Notes under the pieces: model-generated
The model's input: the letters and a program-made list of their open reading frames with translations, nothing else
Database searches by the model: none
Told to the model about the DNA's origin: nothing
DNA from: Acidobacteriota bacterium
GTDB taxonomy: Bacteria > Acidobacteriota > Terriglobia > Terriglobales > Acidobacteriaceae
Length of the DNA: 64,000 nt
Direction: 5' to 3'
Assembly: GCA_021799405.1 (NCBI GenBank)
Contig: JAJZAL010000003.1
Span: 29,079-93,078, forward strand
Translations under genes and position numbers: made by a program
Shown: positions 22,487 through 31,822 of the stretch, one piece after another
Position numbering within the stretch: position 1 is the first letter of the stretch
How the letters are laid out: every line of letters starts with the position of its first letter

Positions 22487-24534
22487 ATGAGCCTCATGGC
22501 GGTGATGGCAAGATCGATGAGTTTGATCCCGATGAATGGCACGATAACGCCACCCAGACCGTAGATAAGCAGATTGCGCTGCAGCAGTGCCGCGGCAGAC
22601 ACTGGGCGATATCTGACTCCGCGGAGCGCCAGCGGAATGAGCGCGATGATGATGATGGCGTTAAAGATGACAGCCGATAGGACAGCTGATTGCGGCGAAT
22701 GGAGGTGCATGACGTTGAGCGCCGAGAGAACTGGGAATGCTCCGGCGAACATCGCGGGGATGATGGCGAAGTATTTGGCAATGTCATTGGCAATGGAAAA
22801 GGTTGTGAGCGCGCCGCGCGTCATGAGCAATTGTTTGCCAATCGCGACGATTTCGATGAGTTTCGTCGGGTTGGAGTCGAGGTCGATCATGTTGCCGGCT
22901 TCCTTGGCGGCCTGCGTGCCGCTGCTCATGGCGACACCCACATCGGCCTGTGCCAGGGCGGGAGCGTCGTTGGTGCCGTCCCCGGTCATGGCGACCAGCT
23001 TGCCTTCGGCCTGTTCACGGCGGATGAGGTCCATCTTGTCTTTTGGCCGTGCTTCAGCGAGGAAGTCGTCGACGCCGGCTTCGCGCGCGATGGCCGCGGC
23101 CGTGAGTGGGTTATCACCAGTGATCATGATGGTGCGGATGCCCATCGCGCGCAACTGGTGGAAACGCTCGCGCATGCCACCTTTGACAATGTCCTTGAGA
23201 TGAATCACGCCGAGCGCCTGGCCGTTTTCTGCAACGACGAGCGGTGTGCCGCCGCTGCGGGCGACATTGTCGACGGCCTGACGCACTTCCGGAGGCATTC
23301 CATTGCCGTGCTCTTTCAGGTGCTGGAGAATTGCATCGACGGCACCTTTGCGGATAAAGCGGTCATCGAGATTGACTCCGGACATGCGCGTGGTTGCACT
23401 GAAGGGAACAAACTCGGCGTTGTGATGGGAGAGTTCGCGACCACGCAGTCCGTAACGGTCTTTTGCAAGCACCACGATAGAGCGCCCTTCCGGTGTTTCA
23501 TCGGAAAGCGAAGAGAGTTGCGCCGCATCGGCCAGCCGTTCGGCAGAGATCGTGGGAGCGGGGATGAATTCCGTTGCCTGGCGGTTGCCAATGGTGATGG
23601 TGCCAGTTTTGTCGAGCAGGAGAGTATCCACGTCGCCGGCGGCCTCTACAGCGCGGCCGGAAGTGGCGAGCACATTGTGCTGCACGAGGCGATCCATGCC
23701 GGCAATGCCGATTGCAGAGAGCAAGCCACCGATGGTTGTGGGGATGAGGCAGACAAGCAGCGAGACGAGAACAAATACGGACTGCGGCGCCCCAGAGTAA
23801 ATGGCAAATGGCTGCAGCGTGACGGTCGCGAGCAGGAAGATGATTGTGAGTCCTGCCAGCAGAATGTTAAGCGCAATTTCATTCGGCGTTTTTTGACGTT
23901 GTGCGCCTTCGACCAGTGCAATCATGCGATCGAGAAATGTTTCGCCGGGATTTGAGGTGATGCGAACCAGAATTTCATCGCTGAGCACGCGAGTGCCGCC
24001 GGTGACGGCGGAAAGATCTCCGCCTGCTTCGCGAATCACCGGTGCGGATTCGCCGGTGATGGCGGATTCATCGACGGAAGCAATGCCCTCGATGACCTCA
24101 CCATCGCCAGGAATGATTTGTCCGGCAACAACCCTTACGACGTCGCTGGCGCGCAGCTTGGAACTAGGCACCTCTTCGATGCCCGCCTCCGTGATGAGAC
24201 AGGCTACGGTCTCAGCTTTTGCCTTACGCAGCGCATCCGCCTGTGCTTTACCGCGACCTTCAGCCATTGCCTCGGCGAAATTTGCGAAGAGCACAGTGAA
24301 CCAGAGCCAGAGGGTTACCTGCAGGTCAAACGCGAAGTGGCCGGCGGTGTGCGATTCACCAGTGAATAGCAATACCGTGGTCAATACGCTGCCGACTTCT
24401 ACAACAAACATGACCGGATTGCGGAGCATTCGTGCCGGATTCAGCTTGAGCACCGCATCCACGGCTGCACGGCGTGCAATGGGGCCGTTGAAGAGCGAGC
24501 GGTCTTTCATGGAGTGATGGAATTCGTTGCTCAT
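22483..24534 (-). CDS. kdpB: Potassium-transporting ATPase ATP-binding subunit B
   Basis: P-type ATPase subunit that energises K+ import through KdpA. The 683 residues contain the phosphorylated aspartate D308 in [13 protein letters not shown], the dephosphorylation loop TGES (160-163), the nucleotide-binding region with [12 protein letters not shown], and the hinge [22 protein letters not shown]163 of TGES corresponds to the serine whose phosphorylation inhibits E. coli KdpB. About seven membrane helices. It begins 11 nt after kdpA stops and overlaps kdpC by 4 nt. Confidence 0.98.
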   Translation of the reverse strand: MSNEFHHSMKDRSLFNGPIARRAAVDAVLKLNPARMLRNPVMFVVEVGSVLTTVLLFTGESHTAGHFAFDLQVTLWLWFTVLFANFAEAMAEGRGKAQADALRKAKAETVACLITEAGIEEVPSSKLRASDVVRVVAGQIIPGDGEVIEGIASVDESAITGESAPVIREAGGDLSAVTGGTRVLSDEILVRITSNPGETFLDRMIALVEGAQRQKTPNEIALNILLAGLTIIFLLATVTLQPFAIYSGAPQSVFVLVSLLVCLIPTTIGGLLSAIGIAGMDRLVQHNVLATSGRAVEAAGDVDTLLLDKTGTITIGNRQATEFIPAPTISAERLADAAQLSSLSDETPEGRSIVVLAKDRYGLRGRELSHHNAEFVPFSATTRMSGVNLDDRFIRKGAVDAILQHLKEHGNGMPPEVRQAVDNVARSGGTPLVVAENGQALGVIHLKDIVKGGMRERFHQLRAMGIRTIMITGDNPLTAAAIAREAGVDDFLAEARPKDKMDLIRREQAEGKLVAMTGDGTNDAPALAQADVGVAMSSGTQAAKEAGNMIDLDSNPTKLIEIVAIGKQLLMTRGALTTFSIANDIAKYFAIIPAMFAGAFPVLSALNVMHLHSPQSAVLSAVIFNAIIIIALIPLALRGVRYRPVSAAALLQRNLLIYGLGGVIVPFIGIKLIDLAITAMRLI

Positions 24535-24545
24535 CGTGTTCCTGA

Positions 24546-26318
24546 CTAGAAGGTGCGGCCTGCGTGCAGCAGCAGGTGTTCAAGGATGGGGCCAAGGCTG
24601 AGCGCGGGGAAGAACGTGAGCGCGCCGACGATCACAATCACGCTGGTCAAGAGAACGGTGAAGAGAGGCGTCGTCACGGGGAAGGTCCCCAGCGTTTCTG
24701 GAACATGCTTCTTTTGCGCGAGACTTCCGGCAAGCGCGAGCATCGGCACGATCATGAGGAAGCGCCCAATGAACATGGCAAATCCCAGAGACAGGTTGTA
24801 CCAGGGCGTATTGGCGTTGAGGCCCGCGAATGCGGAGCCGTTATTGCCGGCAGTGGAGCTATAGGCATAGAGAATCTGAGTAAGTCCATGAGGTCCGGGA
24901 TTGGTGATGCCCGGCAGGCCGAGATGCGGGGTGAGCACAGACACGGCGGAAAATCCAAGAATGATGAGCGGAAAGATCAACAAGTACAGCATCGCCATTT
25001 GCACGTCATAGGCTTGTATCTTGTTCCCGAGATATTCCGGCGTGCGGCCCACCATCAGCCCGGCGATGAAGACGGCAAGGATGACGAAGATGAGGATGCC
25101 GTAAAGGCCTGCGCCGACGCCGCCAAAGATGACTTCACCCAACATCATGTTGACCAGTGGGACCATGCCGCCAATCGGCGTAAAGGAGTCGTGCATGGAA
25201 TTGACGGCACCGCAGCTTGCATCGGTGGTGACGGTGGCAAAGAGGGCGGAATCGGCGATTCCGAAGCGCACTTCCTTGCCTTCCATATTTCCGCCTGGCT
25301 GCAGCGAGGTGGTTTGCTGGTTGACTCCATGAAAGAGAGGGTTCGGCTGTGACTCTGCCCAATAACAGGTAGTAACGCCGACGAACCAGAGAATCAGCAT
25401 AGCGCCGAGCACGGCCCATCCGTGCCGCGGCGAGCCTGTCATCTGGCCAAGAGTGACGGTCAGCCCAGCCGGAATGAGGAAGATGGAAATCATCTCGAGC
25501 ATGTTGCTCAAGGGCGTGGGGTTCTCAAATGGGTGGGCACTGTTGGCGTTAAAGAATCCACCGCCGTTGGTGCCAAGCATCTTGATGGCTTCCTGGGAAG
25601 CGACGGGGCCCTGTGCGATGGTTTGTGTGGGCACGGTGACGGTGACAGTCTTTCCATCGGCGGTTGTTGTTTGCGTCTGCGGCTGTACAAGGTGGGCCGT
25701 GGTGTAGGGATGGAAGTTTTGAATGACGCCCTGCGAAACCAGCGCCAGCGAATAGACGATGCAGATTGGCAGCAGAACCCAGAGGATGGAGCGCGTCATG
25801 TCTACCCAGAAGTTGCCCAGGGTTTTCATTTCTTTGCGCGCAATGCCCCGAATGAAAGCGATCGCCAGCGAGATACCCACAGCCGCAGACCAGAAGTTAT
25901 GTGTGGCCAACCCGAGCATCTGGGTGAGATAGCTCATGGTGGTTTCTCCCGAGTAGGCCTGCCAGTTGGTGTTGGTCGTAAAAGAGATAGCCGTGTTCCA
26001 TGCAAGATATGGAGAAACGGGACCAAGATGCTGCGGGTTAAGAGGAAGAAAGTGCTGGAGCCGCTCAATCAAGTAAGTCAGCACCAAGGTTGCCGCGCTG
26101 AAGGTCAACATCGAGGCGCAGTATGCCGTCCAATGCATTTCTTCGTCTGCGCGAATACCTGTGCAGCGATAGAGCAGCTTCTCAATCGGCAGCAGAATGG
26201 GGTCGAGCCGTGTACGCCGCCGTTCGAATACCGCGGCCATGTATGTGCCCATGGGTTTGGCGCATAGCAACACTGCCGCGATAAATACACCAATCTGCAG
26301 CCATCCATTTACAGTCAT
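24546..26318 (-). CDS. kdpA: Potassium-transporting ATPase subunit A (channel-like)
   Basis: K+-selective, channel-derived subunit, 590 residues with about ten membrane helices and four degenerate P-loops (for example [17 protein letters not shown] and [20 protein letters not shown]). Start: the ATG at 26318 shares its A with the stop of kdpF (TGATG) and gives the family N-terminus [16 protein letters not shown] six codons upstream is possible but would overlap kdpF further. Second structural subunit of the kdpFABC operon. Confidence 0.97.
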   Translation of the reverse strand: MTVNGWLQIGVFIAAVLLCAKPMGTYMAAVFERRRTRLDPILLPIEKLLYRCTGIRADEEMHWTAYCASMLTFSAATLVLTYLIERLQHFLPLNPQHLGPVSPYLAWNTAISFTTNTNWQAYSGETTMSYLTQMLGLATHNFWSAAVGISLAIAFIRGIARKEMKTLGNFWVDMTRSILWVLLPICIVYSLALVSQGVIQNFHPYTTAHLVQPQTQTTTADGKTVTVTVPTQTIAQGPVASQEAIKMLGTNGGGFFNANSAHPFENPTPLSNMLEMISIFLIPAGLTVTLGQMTGSPRHGWAVLGAMLILWFVGVTTCYWAESQPNPLFHGVNQQTTSLQPGGNMEGKEVRFGIADSALFATVTTDASCGAVNSMHDSFTPIGGMVPLVNMMLGEVIFGGVGAGLYGILIFVILAVFIAGLMVGRTPEYLGNKIQAYDVQMAMLYLLIFPLIILGFSAVSVLTPHLGLPGITNPGPHGLTQILYAYSSTAGNNGSAFAGLNANTPWYNLSLGFAMFIGRFLMIVPMLALAGSLAQKKHVPETLGTFPVTTPLFTVLLTSVIVIVGALTFFPALSLGPILEHLLLHAGRTF

Positions 26319-26404
26319 CAAAATTTCTCCGGCCACAAAAGAGTCATTACGAGATAGACGAGAAGCGCCGTTGAGAGTGCGAGCAGGACAATATCTTCAA
26401 CCAC
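26318..26404 (-). CDS. kdpF: KdpF small membrane subunit
   Basis: A 28-residue single-helix peptide (reads VEDIVLLALSTALLVYLVMT then LLWPEKF) directly ahead of kdpA. It matches KdpF in size, composition, the YLVxxLLxPE(K/R)F ending and position. KdpF sits at the KdpA-KdpB interface and stabilises the complex. It starts with GTG, preceded by AAAGGA about 9 nt upstream. Its TGA overlaps the kdpA ATG by one base, and its 5' end overlaps the preceding 34-residue ORF by 8 nt. Short enough to be missed by default gene callers. Confidence 0.9.
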   Translation of the reverse strand: MVEDIVLLALSTALLVYLVMTLLWPEKF

Positions 26405-26501
26405 GGTTGCCGTTCCTTTTGAGCGCCTGACATGCTCTCAGGTATAGCAATGCGGCAGCGAAGCAGATAGTGGTGCAGCTGATAGCGATGAGGTCTTTCA
26501 T
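26397..26501 (-). CDS. 34-residue membrane protein at the head of the kdp operon
   Basis: Reads MKDLIAISCTTICFAAALLY then LRACQALKRNGNRG: one hydrophobic helix followed by a positively charged tail (inside-positive). AAGGGA precedes the ATG by about 9 nt. It overlaps kdpF by 8 nt in another frame. From memory, short ORFs with the same helix-plus-(Y/V)xxCxxL pattern sit ahead of kdpF in several phyla. No function is established that I know of. A role as an accessory peptide of KdpFABC or as a translational-coupling leader is inferred. Confidence 0.7.
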   Translation of the reverse strand: MKDLIAISCTTICFAAALLYLRACQALKRNGNRG

Positions 26502-26588
26502 GAGATAGATTCCCTTCTGTCACGCGAAGAGGAGTGTTGACGTCCTTTGCGGTGGAACGTTGGCTCCAATAAGAGGTGAGCGAAATCC

Positions 26589-26605
26589 GTATAAGAAGAC
26601 CATAA
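26589..26605 (-). promoter_or_regulatory. Possible KdpE-type direct repeat upstream of the kdp operon
   Basis: On the minus strand TTATGG-N5-TTATAC lies about 88 nt before the first kdp ORF. The 6+5+6 layout resembles the E. coli KdpE site (TTTATA-N5-TTTACA). No convincing -10/-35 pair was recognised downstream, so the assignment rests on motif similarity and position only. Confidence 0.35.
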
Positions 26606-26637
26606 GGATGGTCATCCATGATGGCAGGTGCACGGTA

Positions 26638-26763
26638 TTAATTCGATTTCTTCCGGCCTGATGTACTGCTTCGATGCCGGCTGTCGCGGATGAATCCGAC
26701 CAGAATCACGAGGAGCAACCCAACCGAAACCGCGGCGATTGCCCAACCCCACCAGATATGCAT
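26638..26763 (-). CDS. Small single-span membrane protein (41 aa), unknown
   Basis: Reads MHIWWGWAIAAVSVGLLLVI then LVGFIRDSRHRSSTSGRKKSN: a Trp-rich start, one transmembrane helix and a basic tail of 16 residues. GAGG lies 9 nt before the ATG. It is located between kdpE and the kdp structural genes on the same strand, so it may belong to the same transcript as kdpE or the kdp operon. No family recognised. The coding assignment rests on the ribosome site and the clean membrane-protein pattern. Confidence 0.5.
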   Translation of the reverse strand: MHIWWGWAIAAVSVGLLLVILVGFIRDSRHRSSTSGRKKSN

Positions 26764-26869
26764 GCATGAGAACCTCAACTCCATCTCTATGGGAGCGCGG
26801 AGTTTGCTAAGGGGGGCGTAAGAGAGGTGTAAAAAATGTGTAAGGAGCCGGCAGCCCGCGAAGAAGCTG

Positions 26870-27574
26870 TCATGCGGTTGCGGAAGGGATAAAGCGGTAG
26901 CCGATCCATGGTTCTGTCTGGATATACTGCGGCGCGCTGCTGCCATGCTCAATTTTCCTTCGGAGCTGCCCGACGAGTACTCGCAGGCTCTCCGGCTGAT
27001 GCATGCCGGCCGGGCCCCAGATGGCCTTCAGCAGGGTCTTATGAGTGAGCACGCGTTCCGGATTACGCGCGAAGACCAGGAGCAGCTCGAACTCTTTCGG
27101 CGTGAGGTGAATTTCTTCTCCGCGCACGCGGACCAGATGCCGCTCCGTATTGATTTCGAAGTCTCCAGCCGTGATCACGGGGCGCGCATAATCGGATTCG
27201 GACTCGCGTTCGGCTGCGCGGCGAATCTGCACGCGAACGCGGGCCAGAAGTTCCTGAATGGCGAATGGCTTGGTGATGTAATCGTCGGCGCCTTCGTCGA
27301 GCGCGCGAATTTTTTCCTGCTCTTGACTGCGAACAGAAACCACGATGACGGGGGTAGAGGCCCGCTGCCGGATTTCGCGAGTCAACTCGACGCCATCCAT
27401 CTCCGGCATGGCGAGGTCGGTGATCACGAGCGCGGGATTGACGTCGAAAAATACCTGGAGCGCTTCCGCTCCGTTGGAGGCGGTAAAGATTTCGTAGCCG
27501 TTGCTTTGTAGTGCGGCACGCAGCACGCGTACAATTTGGGGCTCATCGTCGACGACCAGAATCCTCAAGGGCAT
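26870..27574 (-). CDS. kdpE: KdpE response regulator
   Basis: OmpR/PhoB-family regulator of 234 residues. The receiver domain (1-120) has acidic pair D9/D10, phospho-acceptor D53 (VITDLAMPEMDG) and K in ITKPF. The winged-helix DNA-binding domain (about 130-230) contains HLTPKEFELLLVFARNPERVLTHKTLL and YIQTEPWIGYRF. Its position beside kdpFABC identifies it as KdpE, activator of the potassium pump under K+ limitation or osmotic stress. The ATG at 27574 follows GGAGG closely. Divergent from the sensor gene, with only 41 bp between start codons. Confidence 0.92.
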   Translation of the reverse strand: MPLRILVVDDEPQIVRVLRAALQSNGYEIFTASNGAEALQVFFDVNPALVITDLAMPEMDGVELTREIRQRASTPVIVVSVRSQEQEKIRALDEGADDYITKPFAIQELLARVRVQIRRAAERESESDYARPVITAGDFEINTERHLVRVRGEEIHLTPKEFELLLVFARNPERVLTHKTLLKAIWGPAGMHQPESLRVLVGQLRRKIEHGSSAPQYIQTEPWIGYRFIPSATA

Positions 27575-27615
27575 TTCCTCCGCTTTCAGCCGGTAGTTCC
27601 CGTACAATCCTATCC

Positions 27616-29058
27616 GTGAGCAGAGTACGTGCTACGACGTTCTTTCGCGTGGCAGTCGCCGGTTTGAGCCTCGCGGTGATTGTCGAGACCTACCGCTTGT
27701 TCTCGCTGACAAGTCCTACCATCGTTGCGCTCACCTTATTGTTGTATATTCTAGTGCTCGCGGCGCGGTGGGGTTTGCGGTTTGCAATTGTCGCATCCCT
27801 CGCGGCGGCGGCATGCCTCAATTTCTTCTTTCTTCCGCCGACCGGCACGTTCACCATTTCGGACAGGCGAAATTGGGTGGCGCTTTTTGCGTTCTGGGTG
27901 GCGGCCATTATTGCGAGCCAGCTGTCCAATCGAATTCAGACAGAAGCCCAGCAGGCTAAGTCGCGCGAGCGTGAGTTGGAAATGCTGTTTGAGCTGAGCC
28001 GTGCGCTGCTGCAGACGGATAAAGTGACGGAACTGCTGGAGGCGATTCCGAGATACATTTCCTCTGCTACGCATGCGACCGCGGTTGTACTTTATGTGGA
28101 TCGTGGCACACAACTTTTTCATACGGAGAATGTGGGCCCTGAAGATTTGCAGACGGTCGACCCACGCGCAGCCATGCATCTGACCGAAGTGCGCACATCG
28201 GTCAACGGTGGATGGACGATTCTTCCGGTGCGAACGGGAATGAAGCCGCGTGGCGTGCTTCTGATACGCGACATCCCGGCGTCAAAGGAAACCTGCGAAT
28301 CGGTTGCGCGACTGGTTTCGATTGGCATTGACAGGGCCGAGGCCCTGGAAGCGGCGGCGCGTAGCGAAGCAGCAAAAGAGAGTGAGCGGCTGAGGATGGT
28401 ATTGCTGGACTCAATCACGCATGAGCTGAGGACGCCGCTCACGGCCATCAAGGCTTCGGCGAGCGCACTGCTTTCGGCGGACCATGTAAGCGCGGAAAAT
28501 CAGCAGGAGATGCTCACGGTGATCGACGAGGAATGCGACCGGCTCAATGGTCTGATCGCGCAGGCAGTTCAGATGGGACAGCTGGAAGCCAGCGTGATGC
28601 ATATGGACTTTTCCGCATGCCCGGTGCCGGAATTGATTCAGCAAGCCGTGCAAGCGGGCGCATTCTCGCTCGCAGAACATCATCTCCAGGTAACCGGCAT
28701 GGAGGAGTGCCCACCTGTGCTTGTTGACAGGACATGGATTGAGCGAGCGATTGCCAATCTTCTTATCAATGCGGCGAAGTATTCTCCTCCGGGCAGCACC
28801 ATTTGGGTCAGGGCGGAGAGCGCCGGTCAAGACGTGACTGTATCTGTTACAGATGAGGGGCCTGGAGTGGATCCTGCAGAGCGGGAGATGCTGTTTGAGC
28901 GTTTCTATCGCGGGCAGCGTTTTCGTGGACGCATTCCGGGGACCGGCATGGGATTGGCGATCTGCCGGGCAGTGGTAACGGCGCATCACGGGACCATTCG
29001 TGTGGAGAACCAGCCTGGGCGAGGGGCAAAGTTTACGATGACGCTTCCGATGGCCTGA
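27616..29058 (+). CDS. kdpD: KdpD-like sensor histidine kinase lacking the cytoplasmic N-terminal domain
   Basis: The 480-residue kinase has four closely spaced helices of the DUF4118 type (about 8-103), a GAF-like domain (about 120-240), a HisKA dimerisation helix with H269 (LLDSITHELRTPLTAIK) and an HATPase domain (ANLLINAAKYSPPGS, DEGPGVDP, GTGMGLAICRAVV). Compared with E. coli KdpD (894 aa) it lacks the roughly 390-residue N-terminal KdpD/USP sensory module. GTG 27616 is chosen because earlier in-frame codons run antisense into kdpE, but no good Shine-Dalgarno is present. Phosphorylates KdpE by inference from context. Confidence 0.88.
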   Translation: MSRVRATTFFRVAVAGLSLAVIVETYRLFSLTSPTIVALTLLLYILVLAARWGLRFAIVASLAAAACLNFFFLPPTGTFTISDRRNWVALFAFWVAAIIASQLSNRIQTEAQQAKSRERELEMLFELSRALLQTDKVTELLEAIPRYISSATHATAVVLYVDRGTQLFHTENVGPEDLQTVDPRAAMHLTEVRTSVNGGWTILPVRTGMKPRGVLLIRDIPASKETCESVARLVSIGIDRAEALEAAARSEAAKESERLRMVLLDSITHELRTPLTAIKASASALLSADHVSAENQQEMLTVIDEECDRLNGLIAQAVQMGQLEASVMHMDFSACPVPELIQQAVQAGAFSLAEHHLQVTGMEECPPVLVDRTWIERAIANLLINAAKYSPPGSTIWVRAESAGQDVTVSVTDEGPGVDPAEREMLFERFYRGQRFRGRIPGTGMGLAICRAVVTAHHGTIRVENQPGRGAKFTMTLPMA

Positions 29059-29099
29059 GCCCGTCCGGAAGAGTTTGGCGGACCACTTGGCGGGTGAAG

Positions 29100-29135
29100 T
29101 GTCCGTCTGCGGACAGTGCGGGCTAAATTCGGACA
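29100..29135 (+). promoter_or_regulatory. Enhancer-type tandem site 1 (upstream of ADOP permease 1)
   Basis: Perfect palindrome TGTCCG-TCTG-CGGACA (29100-29115). Exactly 20 bp further is a second copy whose right half is perfect (AAATTCGGACAG, 29126-29136) and whose left half is degenerate. The palindrome ends 82 bp before the -24 element of a sigma-54 promoter. Equivalent sites precede 31823 and 47245. I infer binding of the NtrC-family regulator encoded at 39095-40501. Confidence 0.7.
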
Positions 29136-29197
29136 GTGTGTCGCGACTGGGTGGAGTTCATCCTCTTCAGGATCAGTAGCATATGGTGCGGGAACTT

Positions 29198-29212
29198 TGG
29201 CGAGGGAATTGC
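29198..29212 (+). promoter_or_regulatory. Sigma-54 promoter of ADOP permease 1
   Basis: TGGCGAGGGAATTGC matches the TGGC-N7-TTGC -24/-12 consensus with the required GG-N10-GC spacing. Predicted transcription start is near 29224, leaving a GGAG ribosome site and the ATG at 29235 in a very short leader. Confidence 0.8.
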
Positions 29213-29234
29213 GTAAAGCAGGGTGGAGCCCGCC

Positions 29235-31667
29235 ATGCAAACCCTACTGCAGGATGTTCGATACGCGCTGCGCCAGATGCGCAAGTCACCGGGATTTACG
29301 GTAACCGTAGTGCTGACGCTCGCGCTGGGCATTGGTGCTAATACAGCAATCTTCAGCGTGGTGAACGCCGTGTTGCGGCATCCGGAGGGCGTGGATCGTC
29401 CGGGCCGGGTTGCGGTGCTGCATGTGGATTACAAGAAGCTGGGGCTGAATATTCCGGAGGTGTCCGTACCGGATTACGCGGATGCAGCCTCGCTGCACAA
29501 GCTGGTGGAAGCGGCGGCGATCGGCTACCAGAGCGGTTTTAATGTCGAGCAGAATGGCCAGATGACAAGGCTGAGAGCCGCAACTGTGTCGAGGCAGTGG
29601 TTCCAGGTATTTGGCGCGAGACCGATTCTGGGCCGCACCTTCAGCGCGGCGGATGAGCTGCCGCACGCCGCGCCAGTGACGGTGATCAGCTACAACCTGT
29701 GGCAGCAGCAGTTTGGCGGCGCGACGAATGTGGTGGGCAAGAGCATCGAGCTGAACCAGCAGGCGTATCGCGTGATTGGCGTTATGCGCAGCGACTTCGA
29801 CTGGCCACGGGAGCGCATGCTGTGGGTGCCGATCGGACTGCGCCCGGCTGCCTTTTCCGAACACAATCGCTTTAACGAAGGCGACACGGCAGTGGTTCGG
29901 CTGAAGCCGGGCGTAACGCTGGCGGAGTTGAATGCGGGGTTGCGGGAGAAAAAGCAGGAAGAGTTTCGGCTCGGCACGTTTAACAACTATGCACTACAGG
30001 CCGGATGGTCGATGTATGCCACATCCTTTACGAAGTACGTTGCGGGGCCGCTACGCAAGCCGTTGTATGTTCTGTTTGGCGTAGTGATGCTGGTGCTTTT
30101 GATTGCCACGGCAAATGTGGCGGGGTTGTTCCTGGCGCGCAGTTCGGCGCGCAGCCGCGAGTTTGCGATTCGTGCGGCGCTGGGTGCGAGCGCGACGCGC
30201 ATGGTGCGGCAGCTTGTGATGGAAACGGTGTTGCTCGCGGGCACGGCTGCCTTGCTGGGCGTTGCCGCCGGACCCGCGATGGGGCGCCTGCTGCTGCACA
30301 TGGTTCCGCATAATCTGGCCGAGGGCTACCTGGTGCGGTTGCAGCCGGAGGTGCTGTTGTTTACGGCGGGGATTGCGTTGCTTGCGGCACTGCTGGCCGG
30401 GATTGGTCCGGCGCTGCGGATGACCTGGCGCGATCAGTCAGTGGAATTGCGCGAAGGCGGGCGAAGCGCGACGGCCTCGGCAGAGAAGCAGCGGCTGCGC
30501 AGCGCGTTTGTGATTGGCGAAGTGGCGATGGCGTTTCTGTTGCTTTGCGGCGCGGGCCTGTTTCTTGTGAGCCTGCGCGATCTTCAGCAGGTGAATCCTG
30601 GCTTTGACGCGCACCATGTAATGGTTGGGGCGGTTTACTTTGCGGGCAAAGAGCTGACGAGAAACCAGGCGCGCCAGGCGGAATTTGTTCATACCGTGGT
30701 TACGAACCTTTCCGCACAGCATGGCATTAAGGCTGCTGCCGCTGTTTACCCCATTCCTTTTGGGACGAGCATGATGGCAAGTGGATTTTGGATTGAGGGG
30801 CGTCCCCTAGGGCCGAATCAGGCGCAGATGCACAGTAACATCAGCTATGCAACGCCGGGCTATCTGCAGGTGATGCGGATTCCTCTGATTGCTGGGCGTT
30901 GGTTTACGAGTGAAGACCGCGCGAAAACCACCCCTGTGGTGGTGATTGATGAGCGTCTGGCGCATCGCTGGTGGCCGCGCAGCAATCCCATTGGGCACCA
31001 GATCCGAACGAACAAGCACCTTCCCTGGGCCACAGTGATTGGGGTGGTGGGCGATGTTCGCGGCGCCTCGCTAGAGCAAAACACAAGCGATGGCATGCGC
31101 TATTACCCGCTCGCGCAGGCTAATGGGTATGGAGCCGAGTTTGTAGCGCGCACGCGGGAGGGTTTGACGCAGTACCGCGCGCAACTGCGTGAAGCAGTGC
31201 GACAGGCGGATGGGGCACAGGCGATATCTACCAGTGAGACGCTGGAGGCGCTGCTGGCGAATTCCCTGGCGGGGCGGCGGCTGATTGTTTGGATGCTGGG
31301 TGCTTTCGCGGGCCTTGCGTTGCTGCTGTCAATCATTGGGATTTACGGGCTGATCAGTTTTGTGACCACGCAGCGTACCGGCGAAATGGGCGTGCGCATG
31401 GCGCTGGGCGCGCAGCGCAGCGATGTGATGTACCTGGTCCTTTCCTCGGTGCTGCGCTGGACGACGGCTGGAATGCTGTGCGGCGCTGCCTGTTCCGTGG
31501 CGGCCTATCTGGTCCTGCGCCACTTCTTTGCTGATCTTGGAGATGGAGTTCTGATCTCGATTGTTTGTGCCACCGCGGCGTTGATTTTGGCTGGTGCGAT
31601 AGCAGGATTCCTGCCGGCGCGGAGGGCGGCGTCGGTGGATCCGATGGAGGCATTGAGGAATGAATAG
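29235..31667 (+). CDS. ADOP-type MacB/FtsX permease 1
   Basis: An 810-residue inner-membrane permease with two MacB periplasmic-core/FtsX modules in tandem. The N-terminal amphipathic stretch [20 protein letters not shown] is followed by helix 1, a periplasmic domain, three helices near 270-400 and a linker. A second helix/periplasmic domain follows, and three C-terminal helices end in [18 protein letters not shown]. No ATPase domain is present. This is the acidobacterial duplicated orphan permease architecture. Substrate unknown. By analogy with MacB it transmits ATP-driven conformational change to expel periplasmic substrates. The ATG at 29235 follows GGAG by 7 nt, behind a sigma-54 promoter. 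Confidence 0.9.
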   Translation: MQTLLQDVRYALRQMRKSPGFTVTVVLTLALGIGANTAIFSVVNAVLRHPEGVDRPGRVAVLHVDYKKLGLNIPEVSVPDYADAASLHKLVEAAAIGYQSGFNVEQNGQMTRLRAATVSRQWFQVFGARPILGRTFSAADELPHAAPVTVISYNLWQQQFGGATNVVGKSIELNQQAYRVIGVMRSDFDWPRERMLWVPIGLRPAAFSEHNRFNEGDTAVVRLKPGVTLAELNAGLREKKQEEFRLGTFNNYALQAGWSMYATSFTKYVAGPLRKPLYVLFGVVMLVLLIATANVAGLFLARSSARSREFAIRAALGASATRMVRQLVMETVLLAGTAALLGVAAGPAMGRLLLHMVPHNLAEGYLVRLQPEVLLFTAGIALLAALLAGIGPALRMTWRDQSVELREGGRSATASAEKQRLRSAFVIGEVAMAFLLLCGAGLFLVSLRDLQQVNPGFDAHHVMVGAVYFAGKELTRNQARQAEFVHTVVTNLSAQHGIKAAAAVYPIPFGTSMMASGFWIEGRPLGPNQAQMHSNISYATPGYLQVMRIPLIAGRWFTSEDRAKTTPVVVIDERLAHRWWPRSNPIGHQIRTNKHLPWATVIGVVGDVRGASLEQNTSDGMRYYPLAQANGYGAEFVARTREGLTQYRAQLREAVRQADGAQAISTSETLEALLANSLAGRRLIVWMLGAFAGLALLLSIIGIYGLISFVTTQRTGEMGVRMALGAQRSDVMYLVLSSVLRWTTAGMLCGAACSVAAYLVLRHFFADLGDGVLISIVCATAALILAGAIAGFLPARRAASVDPMEALRNE

Positions 31668-31683
31668 AGGGCCCCGGAGCAGG

Positions 31684-31719
31684 TGTTCGAAATCGGACAG
31701 TCGTGTCCGCAAGTGACCG
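31684..31719 (+). promoter_or_regulatory. Enhancer-type tandem site 2 (upstream of the export operon)
   Basis: TGTTCG-AAAT-CGGACA (31684-31699; one mismatch to TGTCCG-N4-CGGACA) is followed exactly 20 bp later by TGTCCG-CAAG-TGACCG (31704-31719), with a perfect left half and degenerate right half. The AAAT-CGGACAG core is shared with the sites at 29100 and 47348. Probable binding region for the adjacent NtrC-type regulator. Confidence 0.65.
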
Positions 31720-31794
31720 ACGAGCGCAGGGTCGCTGGGAGTTTGGAAGAAGTATCGTGGTAATGAAATGAAGCACTTAGAGGGAATGTAGAGC

Positions 31795-31809
31795 TGGTCC
31801 TGAAAGTGC
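31795..31809 (+). promoter_or_regulatory. Candidate sigma-54 promoter of the export operon
   Basis: TGGTCCTGAAAGTGC has the invariant GG-N10-GC spacing and is the only such match between the enhancer sites and the adaptor gene. Transcription would begin near 31821, almost at the GTG start (31823), which leaves no room for the visible AAGGA ribosome site. Spacing to the palindrome is 95 bp rather than 82. Weaker than the other two promoters. Confidence 0.4.
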
Positions 31810-31822
31810 ATGAAGGAAAGAC

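Noticed and set aside
22690..23955. Long rightward open frame within kdpB
   Set aside because: Complementary to a conserved P-type ATPase; shadow of codon bias.
31750..31775. TGG...GC pair at 31758-31774 as the sigma-54 promoter of the export operon
   Set aside because: GG and GC are separated by 12 rather than 10 bases, which sigma-54 does not tolerate.
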